Shown here piece after piece: positions 7,559 to 13,553 of a stretch of 13,553 nt of DNA. A program made the translations under genes and the position numbers. This DNA is from CBIFWW01 sp966186435 (GTDB taxonomy: Bacteria; Pseudomonadota; Gammaproteobacteria; Enterobacterales; Enterobacteriaceae): NCBI GenBank assembly GCA_966186435.1, contig CBIFWW010000089.1, positions 1 to 13,553 on the forward strand, written 5' to 3'. Positions within the stretch are counted from its first letter, which is position 1; each line of letters begins with the position of its first letter. The notes beneath the pieces were generated by a model. It had not been told where the DNA came from, made no database searches, and saw nothing but the letters and a program-made list of their open reading frames with translations.

Positions 7559-9496
7559 GTGGGGAGAGCTAAACAGATTATGTGGCGCGCGCTGGCCGCC
7601 AGCGTCTGCTTGATGACGATAAACCAAGTCGCCCGTGCAGATTCTCTGGATGAGCAGCGGGCGCGCTATGCACAAGTCAAAAAAGCATGGGATGCGCGCC
7701 AAATGGATGTGGTGCAACAGCTGATGCCGACACTTACGGATTACCCGCTGTATCCCTATCTCCAGTACCGCCAGCTTAGCGATGACCTGATGAATGAACC
7801 GGCCATCGCAGTGAGCCAGTTTGTGAATCAAAACCCGACCTTGCCCCCGGCTAAGACTTTGAAATCCCGCTTTGTGAATGAACTTGCCCGTAGGGAAGAC
7901 TGGCGCGGCTTGCTGGCCTTCAGCCCCGATAAACCAGGTGCTATTGAAGCCCAGTGTAACTATTACTATGCCAAAGCCTCGACTGGCCAAACGCAGGAAG
8001 CCTGGGAAGGGGCTAAAGAGCTGTGGCAGACCGGGGCCAACCGCCCGGCGGCTTGCGACAGGTTATTCTCGGCCTGGCGTACCTCTGGCGCACAGGATCC
8101 CATTGCCTATCTGGAGCGTATCCGGCTGGCGATGAAACAGGGCAACACCTCTCTGGTGAACCGCCTGGCGGCCCAGATGCCAGCGGGCTATCAAACGGTG
8201 TCCAGCGCCGTGGCGGCTTTGGCCAACGATCCTAATAGCGTGATGGATTTCGCTCGTAGCGTTAACCCCACTGATTTCACCCGCCAGATGGTCGCGGTGG
8301 CATTCGCCAGCGTCGCCCGCCAGGATGTAGATAACGCCCGGCTGATGATTGCCCCGTTGGTTCAGGCCCAACAGATGAATGATCAGCAGGCCCAGGAGCT
8401 ACGGGATATCGTAGCCTGGCGTTTGATGGGCAATGATGTCACTAGCGAACAAGCCAGCTGGCGTGATGATGTGATCATGCGCTCTGATTCCACCTCTTTG
8501 ATTGAGCGCCGGGTACGTATGGCGCTGGGCATTGGCGACCGGGTTGGCTTAAACACCTGGCTGGCCCGCTTGCCGATGGATGCTAAACAAAAAGACGAAT
8601 GGCGCTACTGGCAGGCTGATTTGTTGCTGGAGAAAGGCCGTGAAGACGATGCCAAAGATATCCTCCGACAACTGATGCAACAGCGTGGCTTCTACCCCAT
8701 GGCAGCGGCCCAGCGTCTGGGTGAAGACTACCCAATCCGGGTCGATAAGGCCCCGGCTCTGTCTGATAACAGTCTGACTCAAGGCCCGGCTATGGCACGG
8801 GTGCGCGAGTTGATGTACTGGAATATGGATAACACTGCCCGTTCCGAGTGGACCAGCCTGGTCTCCAGCCGCAGTACTCAGGAGCAGGCCGCGCTGGCGC
8901 GTTATGCCTTCGACCAGCAGTGGTGGGACCTTAGCGTGCAGGCCACCATTGCAGGGAAGTTGTGGGACCAATTGGAAGAGCGCTTCCCGCTGGCCTATAA
9001 GAGCACCTTCGATCGCTATGTCAGCGGCAAGGACATTAGCCAAAGCTATGCCATGGCGATTGCCCGCCAGGAAAGTGCCTGGAACCCGAAAGTGAAATCC
9101 CCGGTGGGGGCCAGCGGCCTAATGCAAATTATGCCAGGCACTGCCACCCACACGGTGCAGATGTTTAATATCCCAGGCTACAGCAGCCCCTCTCAATTGC
9201 TGGAGCCGGATACCAACATCAACATTGGTACCAGCTATCTGCAATATGTCTACCAGACCTTTGGCAATAACCGCATCTTCTCTTCAGCGGCCTACAACGC
9301 CGGGCCGGGTAGGGTAAGAACCTGGGTGGGCAACAGCGCCGGGCGCATCGATGCCATCGCGTTTGTCGAAAGCATCCCGTTCTCCGAAACCCGTGGATAT
9401 GTGAAAAACGTGCTGGCCTATGATGCTTACTACCGCTATTTCATGGGGAATAAGCCGGTGTTGATGACAGATGCAGAGTGGCGCCGCCGTTATTGA
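7559..9496 (+). CDS. slt: Soluble lytic murein transglycosylase Slt70
   Basis: Slt cleaves the beta-1,4 bond between MurNAc and GlcNAc in peptidoglycan in the periplasm, forming 1,6-anhydromuropeptides, and helps degrade uncrosslinked glycan made when cell-wall synthesis fails. The product has 645 residues, the same as E. coli Slt. A signal peptide spans residues 1-27, with cleavage predicted after VARA before Asp28. A long alpha-helical superhelical ring domain follows (about 28-475), and the C-terminal lysozyme-like domain (about 476-645) carries the catalytic glutamate Glu505 in IARQESAWNPK, then GASGLMQIMPGTA and AYNAGPGRV. The start is GTG at 7559, supported by GAGGAG five bases upstream. 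It diverges from ettA, and its 3' end overlaps the trpR promoter. Confidence 0.98.
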   Translation: MGRAKQIMWRALAASVCLMTINQVARADSLDEQRARYAQVKKAWDARQMDVVQQLMPTLTDYPLYPYLQYRQLSDDLMNEPAIAVSQFVNQNPTLPPAKTLKSRFVNELARREDWRGLLAFSPDKPGAIEAQCNYYYAKASTGQTQEAWEGAKELWQTGANRPAACDRLFSAWRTSGAQDPIAYLERIRLAMKQGNTSLVNRLAAQMPAGYQTVSSAVAALANDPNSVMDFARSVNPTDFTRQMVAVAFASVARQDVDNARLMIAPLVQAQQMNDQQAQELRDIVAWRLMGNDVTSEQASWRDDVIMRSDSTSLIERRVRMALGIGDRVGLNTWLARLPMDAKQKDEWRYWQADLLLEKGREDDAKDILRQLMQQRGFYPMAAAQRLGEDYPIRVDKAPALSDNSLTQGPAMARVRELMYWNMDNTARSEWTSLVSSRSTQEQAALARYAFDQQWWDLSVQATIAGKLWDQLEERFPLAYKSTFDRYVSGKDISQSYAMAIARQESAWNPKVKSPVGASGLMQIMPGTATHTVQMFNIPGYSSPSQLLEPDTNINIGTSYLQYVYQTFGNNRIFSSAAYNAGPGRVRTWVGNSAGRIDAIAFVESIPFSETRGYVKNVLAYDAYYRYFMGNKPVLMTDAEWRRRY

Positions 9497-9540
9497 TTTT
9501 CAGACGAATATGCTATGCTGCTGTACTAGTGAAATAGTAT
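9493..9540 (+). promoter_or_regulatory. trpR promoter with Trp repressor operator (autoregulation)
   Basis: The operator at 9523-9540 reads GTACTAGTGAAATAGTAT and matches 15 of 18 bases of the palindromic trp operator core GTACTAGTTAACTAGTAC. Just upstream lies an extended -10 element, TGCTATGCT (9511-9519), with TTGATT (9493-9498) as a poorly spaced -35 candidate. Transcription would start at about 9526, inside the operator, so bound TrpR would block its own promoter, as known in E. coli. The promoter begins within the last codons of slt. Confidence 0.8.
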
Positions 9541-9551
9541 GGCGGCATAAC

Positions 9552-9881
9552 ATGACCCAACCTTCTCCCTACTCAGCCCAGCAGGCAGAACAGAGCCACC
9601 AGGAGTGGCTGCGTTTTGTGGCGCTACTCGAACAAGCCTTTGACGATAAGCTCAGCCTACCGCTGCTTATGTTATTGATGACCCCCGATGAACGTACTGC
9701 GTTGGGTACCCGAGTGCGCATCATTGAAGAACTGCTGCGGGGTGAGATGAGCCAGCGTGAGCTGAAAAGCGAACTGGGTGCCGGTATTGCGACCATCACC
9801 CGGGGTTCAAACAGCCTTAAATCAGCCCCGCCAGAATTGCGCGCCTGGCTGGAGCAATCCTTGCTGAATACTCAGCGGTAA
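9552..9881 (+). CDS. trpR: Tryptophan-responsive transcriptional repressor TrpR
   Basis: TrpR is a small homodimeric repressor that binds L-tryptophan and then represses trp, aroH, aroL, mtr and its own gene. The 109-residue protein matches the family (108 in E. coli). It has the dimer core (QEWLRFVALLEQAF), the TPDERTALGTRVRI helix that contacts tryptophan, and the helix-turn-helix QRELKSELGAGIATITRGSN at about 68-87. The reading frame stays open upstream into slt, but the ATG at 9552 matches the family N-terminus (MTQPSPYSAQQAEQ) and lies just after the operator. Its stop overlaps the end of convergent yjjX by 10 bases. Confidence 0.97.
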   Translation: MTQPSPYSAQQAEQSHQEWLRFVALLEQAFDDKLSLPLLMLLMTPDERTALGTRVRIIEELLRGEMSQRELKSELGAGIATITRGSNSLKSAPPELRAWLEQSLLNTQR

Positions 9882-10390
9882 ATCGCGTTGTGGAATGGGC
9901 TTAATGCCATGATCACGGCCTGAGCATTTACGTTACTGCGGGTTAATGCCCTGGCGGTGAAAATCCCGATAGCCCCTTCTTTGCGGCCAATAGCTTCAAT
10001 CCCAGTTAAAGTAGACATCACTTCACCAAGAGGCCGCCCTGCTTCTACTTCAGCTAATACTGCTTTTGGCAACGGCAGGGTGGCTGATCGAGCTTCTCCC
10101 CTGAGCCGCTGTGCGTTTTCAATCGCCGCCCAGCTGTAGGTAAAGCCCTGATCGATACCTGCTTCCAACGCCACCCAAAAATCCGCTTTGGGTTCAGCCT
10201 GGCGGGCATTGGCCACACGTTGGCGTGCGCCAGCTCGCGTTTCTTCATCACCGAAAGGCTGTTCTGAGACGCCACTATCGACGTTTACCCCGTGAATGTG
10301 GCAGGATCCTGTGCCGAAAATTTGCTCAAAGGCAGTAAGGATCGACTGAATTTTGGACGGGTTTTGAGTTGCAGCTATAACCTGGTACAT
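9872..10390 (-). CDS. yjjX: Inosine/xanthosine triphosphatase YjjX (non-canonical purine NTPase)
   Basis: YjjX hydrolyses non-canonical purine nucleoside triphosphates such as ITP and XTP to keep them out of RNA and DNA. The 172-residue product shows the family pattern: N-terminal ATQNPSKIQSI (nucleotide loop), SGVSEQPFGDEET, a GARQRVANAR helix, DFWVALEAGI, the RGEARSATLPLP segment and GRKEGAIGIFT. The ATG at 10390 aligns with the family start. A TTG at 10423 in the same frame is rejected because a TATACT -10 element at 10426-10431 would start transcription downstream of it. No strong ribosome site precedes the ATG. It overlaps the convergent trpR end by 10 bases and diverges from gpmB across 54 bases. 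Confidence 0.93.
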   Translation of the reverse strand: MYQVIAATQNPSKIQSILTAFEQIFGTGSCHIHGVNVDSGVSEQPFGDEETRAGARQRVANARQAEPKADFWVALEAGIDQGFTYSWAAIENAQRLRGEARSATLPLPKAVLAEVEAGRPLGEVMSTLTGIEAIGRKEGAIGIFTARALTRSNVNAQAVIMALSPFHNAIYR

Positions 10391-10393
10391 AAT
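10364..10393 (+). promoter_or_regulatory. Candidate gpmB promoter
   Basis: TTGAGT (10364-10369) and CATAAT (10388-10393), separated by 18 bases, form a plausible sigma-70 promoter reading toward gpmB. It overlaps the start of yjjX, so the two divergent promoters would interleave. Confidence 0.3.
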
Positions 10394-10425
10394 CAGAGCT
10401 AACGTCGTTAAAAAATTGTGCAAGC

Positions 10426-10431
10426 AGTATA
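10426..10431 (-). promoter_or_regulatory. Candidate -10 element of yjjX
   Basis: TATACT on the minus strand differs from the consensus TATAAT at one base and lies about 36 bases before the yjjX ATG. The matching -35 region falls at the gpmB start and is poor. Confidence 0.4.
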
Positions 10432-10444
10432 GCGGATAAAAATA

Positions 10445-11092
10445 ATGTTACAGGTATATCTTGTTCGACACGGCGAGACACTGTGGAACGCCGAAAGACG
10501 TATTCAGGGCCAGTCTGACAGCGCGTTGACGGCCAATGGTGAGCGCCAGGCATGGCAAGTGGCAGAGCGGGCCAGAGCGCTTAGGATCACCCATGTTATA
10601 GCCAGTGATTTGGGGCGCACCCGCCGCACGGCAGAGATTATCGCTGAAGCCTGTGGCTGTGAAGTCATCCTCGAACCTCGCCTGCGCGAGCTAGATATGG
10701 GGGTGCTGGAGCAGCGTCTGATGGCGTCACTGACGCCAGAGGAAGAAGGGTGGCGGCAGCAGGTGTTGAATGGCACGGCCGATGGCCGTATCCCTAAGGG
10801 TGAATCGATGCAGGAAGTGAGCGAGCGGATGCACGGTGCGTTAAATGCCTGCCGCGAACTGCCTGCCGGTAGCCGCCCGCTATTGGTTAGCCACGGTATG
10901 GCATTGGGTTGCCTGGTCAGTACCATCCTTGGTCTTCCGGCTTGGGCGGAACGCCGCCTGCGGCTGCGTAACTGCTCAATATCAAGGGTGGATTATCAGC
11001 AAAGCCCGTGGCTGGCGCCAGGATGGGTGGTGGAAACCGCCGGGGACATCTCCCATCTGGATGCCCCAGCATTGGACGAAATCCAGCGTTAA
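10445..11092 (+). CDS. gpmB: Histidine phosphatase family protein GpmB (YtjC), probable phosphoglycerate mutase-like
   Basis: This is a cytoplasmic member of the histidine phosphatase superfamily that is annotated as phosphoglycerate mutase 2 in E. coli, although its true substrate is uncertain. The 215 residues match the E. coli length. The catalytic motif LVRHGE puts Arg8 and the phospho-accepting His9 at the N-terminus; DLGRTRRTAE (55-64) supplies further arginines, Glu82 lies in LRELDMG, and SHGMA carries the second histidine, His150. All expected residues are present. The ATG at 10445 has only a weak GGA eight bases upstream. It diverges from yjjX, and its TAA overlaps the rob stop codon. 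Confidence 0.93.
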   Translation: MLQVYLVRHGETLWNAERRIQGQSDSALTANGERQAWQVAERARALRITHVIASDLGRTRRTAEIIAEACGCEVILEPRLRELDMGVLEQRLMASLTPEEEGWRQQVLNGTADGRIPKGESMQEVSERMHGALNACRELPAGSRPLLVSHGMALGCLVSTILGLPAWAERRLRLRNCSISRVDYQQSPWLAPGWVVETAGDISHLDAPALDEIQR

Positions 11093-11958
11093 CGGCGAAC
11101 CGGAATCAGGTATTCACAGCGCAGTTGCATTGGGCGCTGCTGGTTCCGGGCTTCTTCAGCTGGGAAGAAACGCTCAATATCATGGCCACGGCGGCGCGTG
11201 AGGTTAAGCGTCGGCATACAGGTGCCGTAGATCGTCAGGATGAACTCTTGTAACCCGGTGCCTGGGCCTTCATAGTTAAACTGCACGTACTCCCCGCCCT
11301 CTAGGGTCACCGGATGGGTGCCGCTGATCACATCGCTGGCATGTTCTGGTGTCAGCGCCGTGGTATAAAACACCTCTTGCTCGTCATCTTTCTCCAGACT
11401 AGGGCGCGGCTCATGTAAGCCGTACAGCACCGGAGGTAGGGCAGGGGCATGGGCCAAAAACTGCACCCAAAACTGAATACGCATCTCGTTGCGATACTGG
11501 CTAATTTGTTCCAGGCTACAGCTGTAAGTTTGGGTCAGCCCTACCAAGTGAGTTTCTGGCAGCGTAGTAAAGTGGGCCAGCGGCATAGTAAACTCACCGA
11601 GCCGAATCGGCGGGCGCATCCCGAAGGAACTCCAGTCTGGCGAGCGGCGATACAGCGCCGGGGTCTGAGCGAACTGTTTTTTAAATGCCCGAGTAAAAGT
11701 TTGCTGGGAGTCAAAGCGGTATTGCAGGGCGATGTCCAGAATCGGCCGCCCAGTCAAGCGTAGCGCCACTGCGGATTTAGATAAACGCCGTGCTCGGATA
11801 TAGGCACCAATGGCATGGCTGGTCACATCCTTGAACATCCGCTGTAAATGCCATTTTGAATAACCGGCCTTGGCTGCCACGTTGTCCAGCGAAAGCGGTT
11901 GGTCAAGGTGCCCCTCGAGCCAGACAAGTAGATCGCGAATTATTCCTGCTTGATCCAT
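11089..11958 (-). CDS. rob: Right-origin-binding transcriptional regulator Rob (AraC/XylS family)
   Basis: Rob is the constitutively made relative of MarA and SoxS. It binds marboxes to activate efflux (acrAB), micF and oxidative or solvent stress genes, and also binds the right part of oriC. The 289-residue protein matches E. coli Rob in length. The N-terminal DNA-binding part (about 1-110) has both AraC helix-turn-helix motifs (LSLDNVAAKAGYSKWHLQRM and PILDIALQYRFDSQQTFTRAF), followed by a GyrI-like C-terminal effector domain (about 120-289) with KDDEQEVFYTTAL. In E. coli this domain binds bile salts and fatty acids and sequesters the protein. The ATG at 11958 is preceded by GAGGG (11966-11970). 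It overlaps gpmB by 4 bases tail to tail and diverges from creA. Confidence 0.98.
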   Translation of the reverse strand: MDQAGIIRDLLVWLEGHLDQPLSLDNVAAKAGYSKWHLQRMFKDVTSHAIGAYIRARRLSKSAVALRLTGRPILDIALQYRFDSQQTFTRAFKKQFAQTPALYRRSPDWSSFGMRPPIRLGEFTMPLAHFTTLPETHLVGLTQTYSCSLEQISQYRNEMRIQFWVQFLAHAPALPPVLYGLHEPRPSLEKDDEQEVFYTTALTPEHASDVISGTHPVTLEGGEYVQFNYEGPGTGLQEFILTIYGTCMPTLNLTRRRGHDIERFFPAEEARNQQRPMQLRCEYLIPVRR

Positions 11959-12156
11959 ATTATATCCCTCATCCCGAACACATGGCTGCTACCTAAGTTA
12001 GCGAATAATAGCATTTTTTGTTCCTTAAGCATTCAGTGTTTTTTTTACAACTTGTGCCAGGCGCTATCAGGAGGTAAAAAGATTTATTAATAATGTGATA
12101 TCCAACGGTTTTTTCGCACGTTGATTCATCAATTTTACTTAAGCATTGGTAACAAT
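11959..12156. promoter_or_regulatory. Divergent rob/creA control region
   Basis: This AT-rich 198-base gap holds the rob promoter (leftward) and a possible creA promoter, TTGTGC (12052-12057), 17 bases, TAAAAA (12075-12080). The 10-base sequence CTTAAGCATT occurs twice as an exact direct repeat (12024-12033 and 12138-12147). A free-standing AGGAGG (12069-12074) precedes no sizeable reading frame. A weak marbox-like sequence lies at 12041-12060. Confidence 0.4.
12005..12010 (-). promoter_or_regulatory. Candidate -10 element of rob
   Basis: TATTAT on the minus strand lies about 47 bases before the rob ATG and differs from TATAAT at one position. The -35 region (AATGCT at about 12028-12033 on the minus strand) is poor, as expected of an activator- or repressor-controlled promoter. 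Confidence 0.4.
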
Positions 12157-12630
12157 ATGAAACAGAAGCTTTTGTTGGCGTGTACCGCTTTTATGCTGTT
12201 CAGCCAGGCAGTTAATGCCGAAGAGATTGGCTCGGTAGATACGGTTTTTAAAATGATTGGGCCAGACCACAAAATAGTGGTTGAAGCCTTTGATGATCCT
12301 GACGTGACAAATGTGACTTGTTATTTAAGCCGCTCAAAAACCGGGGGTATTAAAGGCGGGTTAGGGATGGCGGAAGATACTGCCGATGCCGCAATCTCTT
12401 GCCAGCAAGTTGGCCCGATAGAATTAAGTGACAAAATTAAAGCCGGTAAAAAACAGGGTGAAGTGGTATTTAAAAAACGTATTTCGATGGTATTTAAAAC
12501 CCTACAGGTTGTGCGTTTTTATGATGCAAAAAGAAACGCTTTAGTCTATCTGGCCTATTCAGATAAAGTGGTAGAAGGCTCGCCGAAAAATGCCCTGAGT
12601 GCGGTTCCTATCATGCCGTGGAATAAGTAG
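12157..12630 (+). CDS. creA: Periplasmic protein CreA, function unknown
   Basis: CreA is a small secreted protein of unknown function, named in E. coli for its place ahead of the creBCD two-component genes. The 157-residue product has a signal peptide (MKQKLLLACTAFMLFSQAVNA, cleavage after Ala21) and a well-conserved mature part beginning EEIGSVDTVFKMIGPDHK. Two cysteines (Cys55 in NVTCYLS and Cys82 in ISCQQ) could form a disulphide. A 12-codon upstream extension to a TTG at 12121 is rejected because it would bury the signal peptide. Only a weak GGTAAC precedes the ATG. The gene looks more A+T-rich than its neighbours. creB, creC and creD are absent: the next gene is arcA, in the opposite direction. 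Confidence 0.95.
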   Translation: MKQKLLLACTAFMLFSQAVNAEEIGSVDTVFKMIGPDHKIVVEAFDDPDVTNVTCYLSRSKTGGIKGGLGMAEDTADAAISCQQVGPIELSDKIKAGKKQGEVVFKKRISMVFKTLQVVRFYDAKRNALVYLAYSDKVVEGSPKNALSAVPIMPWNK

Positions 12631-12648
12631 CTGGTAGAATTGAGATAA

Positions 12649-12675
12649 TAAAAAAGGGCGCCAGGCGCCCTTTTT
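12649..12675. terminator. Bidirectional terminator between creA and arcA
   Basis: GGGCGC (12656-12661), loop CAG, and its complement (12665-12670), flanked by an A-run on the left and five T residues on the right, form a strong Rho-independent terminator for both creA and arcA. The outer pairs extend into the A/T flanks. Confidence 0.92.
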
Positions 12676-12688
12676 AGCGTTAACGTCG

Positions 12689-13405
12689 TTATTCCTGCAA
12701 GTCACCGCAGAAGCGGTAACCTTCACCGTGAATGGTAGCGATGATTTCAGGGGTATCCGATGTGGATTCGAAGTGTTTACGAATACGACGAATGGTCACG
12801 TCAACAGTACGGTCATGTGGCTTCAGCTCACGACCGGTCATTTTCTTCAGCAGTTCAGCACGGGACTGAATCTTGCCTGGGTTTTCGCAGAAGTGCAGCA
12901 TCGCGCGGAACTCACTGCGCGGCAGCTTATACTGCTCGCCGGTAGGACCAATAAGTGAACGACTATTGATGTCCAGTTCCCAACCGTTGAATTTATAGCT
13001 TTCAACAGAACGACGTTCTTCGCTAATGCTGCCCAGGTTCATGGTGCGAGACAGCAGGTTGCGGGCGCGGATAGTCAGTTCGCGTGGGTTAAAAGGTTTG
13101 GTGATGTAATCATCCGCGCCGATTTCAAGACCCAGAATTTTGTCCACTTCATTATCGCGGCCAGTCAGGAACATCAGCGCGACGTTCGCCTGCTCGCGTA
13201 ATTCACGAGCTAACAACAGCCCGTTTTTGCCCGGCAGATTGATATCCATAATAACCAGGTTGATATCATTATCAGAAAGGATCTGATGCATTTCAGCGCC
13301 ATCGGTCGCTTCGAAAACATCATAGCCTTCTGCTTCAAAAATGCTTTTTAACGTGTTGCGTGTTACCAACTCGTCTTCAACAATAAGAATGTGCGGGGTC
13401 TGCAT
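12689..13405 (-). CDS. arcA: Aerobic respiration control response regulator ArcA
   Basis: ArcA is the OmpR-family response regulator phosphorylated by the sensor ArcB when the quinone pool is reduced; it represses aerobic respiration and TCA-cycle genes. The 238-residue protein is full length. The receiver domain (about 1-120) has acidic Glu10/Asp11, the phospho-acceptor Asp54 in LVIMDINLPG, Thr81 and Lys103 in YITKPFNP. The C-terminal winged-helix domain (about 134-234) has KLPRSEFRAMLHF and RTVDVTIRRIRKHFES. The ATG at 13405 is preceded by TAGGTAG. ArcB is encoded elsewhere. The gene converges on creA and diverges from yjjY across 96 bases, where the upstream DNA is very like that of E. coli arcA as I recall it. 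Confidence 0.98.
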   Translation of the reverse strand: MQTPHILIVEDELVTRNTLKSIFEAEGYDVFEATDGAEMHQILSDNDINLVIMDINLPGKNGLLLARELREQANVALMFLTGRDNEVDKILGLEIGADDYITKPFNPRELTIRARNLLSRTMNLGSISEERRSVESYKFNGWELDINSRSLIGPTGEQYKLPRSEFRAMLHFCENPGKIQSRAELLKKMTGRELKPHDRTVDVTIRRIRKHFESTSDTPEIIATIHGEGYRFCGDLQE

Positions 13406-13472
13406 GTTTGCTACCTAAAATTGCCAACTAAATTGAAACAGGAAGTACAGAAGTCCCTGACCTGCCTTGAAC

Positions 13473-13499
13473 ATGCTAAAAATTAACATGACAGGCTAA
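13473..13499 (+). other. Possible 8-codon upstream ORF before yjjY (speculative)
   Basis: ATG at 13473 opens the frame MLKINMTG and stops at 13497-13499, two bases before the yjjY ATG. No good ribosome site precedes it, so it may be chance; the near-contact with yjjY would allow coupling if it is translated. Confidence 0.15.
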
Positions 13500-13501
13500 A
13501 C

Positions 13502-13553
13502 ATGACTAAAGTACGTAATTGCGTTCTTGATGCACTTTCCATCAACGTCAACA
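13502..13553 (+). CDS. yjjY: YjjY, small conserved protein of unknown function (partial, runs off the window)
   Basis: The first 17 codons, MTKVRNCVLDALSINVN, agree with what I recall as the start of E. coli YjjY, a protein of about 46 residues of unknown function encoded divergently from arcA. The frame is open to the last base of the window. AGG (13493-13495) lies six bases before the ATG. The position next to arcA is the same as in E. coli. The DNA here must also hold arcA promoter elements, so its conservation may come from regulation as well as from coding. It is the right-most gene and its end is not seen. Confidence 0.8.
   Translation, partial: MTKVRNCVLDALSINVN

Noticed and set aside
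9471..9551. Upstream extension of trpR into the slt 3' end
   Set aside because: It would span the trpR promoter and operator, and the known family N-terminus begins at the ATG at 9552.
10391..10423. Upstream TTG start for yjjX
   Set aside because: A TATACT -10 element at 10426-10431 implies that transcription begins downstream of this TTG, and the family N-terminus matches the ATG at 10390.
12121..12156. Upstream TTG start for creA
   Set aside because: It would place hydrophilic residues ahead of a clear signal peptide that starts at the ATG at 12157.
1..13553. A hidden novel system (defence island, phage, CRISPR array, biosynthetic cluster)
   Set aside because: All complete genes are recognised core enterobacterial genes in their usual order. 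No spacer-repeat arrays, integrase, toxin-antitoxin pair or unexplained long frame was found; the only sign of mobile DNA is the short putative insertion-sequence end at the left edge.

Overview
The window is a stretch of core chromosome from a gamma-proteobacterium of the order Enterobacterales. Every complete gene is recognisable as the counterpart of an Escherichia coli K-12 gene: lplA, smp/ytjB, serB, radA, nadR, ettA/yjjK, slt, trpR, yjjX, gpmB/ytjC, rob, creA and arcA, followed by the first codons of yjjY. They come in the same order and orientation as in the K-12 lplA-to-arcA region. Two things differ from K-12. The creB-creC-creD genes that follow creA there are absent, and what looks like the end of an IS4-type insertion sequence lies directly against the 3' end of lplA. 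Sequence divergence and the missing creBCD point to an enterobacterial genus other than Escherichia; I cannot name it from this window.

Layout. Bases 1-52 look like an IS4-family terminus, followed by a small hairpin and T-run. Bases 71-1789 are a leftward pair, smp then lplA (membrane protein, lipoate ligase). Bases 1907-5581 are a rightward cluster, serB-radA-nadR (last step of serine synthesis, recombination ATPase, NAD regulator/enzyme). It ends at a strong bidirectional terminator (5597-5625) shared with the leftward translation factor gene ettA (5669-7336). Divergent from ettA is slt (7559-9496, lytic transglycosylase). Its 3' end carries the promoter of trpR, whose Trp operator lies just upstream of the trpR start codon. 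trpR and yjjX run tail to tail with overlapping ends. yjjX and gpmB are divergent, and gpmB and rob overlap tail to tail. rob and creA diverge across about 200 bases. creA and arcA converge on a second bidirectional terminator. arcA diverges from yjjY, which runs off the right edge.

The genes serve separate housekeeping roles rather than one pathway: lipoylation, serine and NAD metabolism, DNA repair, translational throttling, murein turnover, nucleotide-pool cleaning, and three transcription regulators (TrpR, Rob, ArcA). No gap between genes exceeds about 220 bases, and there are no rRNA genes, tRNAs, CRISPR arrays, phage genes or defence genes. I found no new multi-gene system. The points worth a second look are the insertion-sequence edge beside lplA, the orphan creA, the yjjY/arcA divergent leader with its repeated AACATG motif, the overlapping convergent gene ends, and a few possible regulatory sites.
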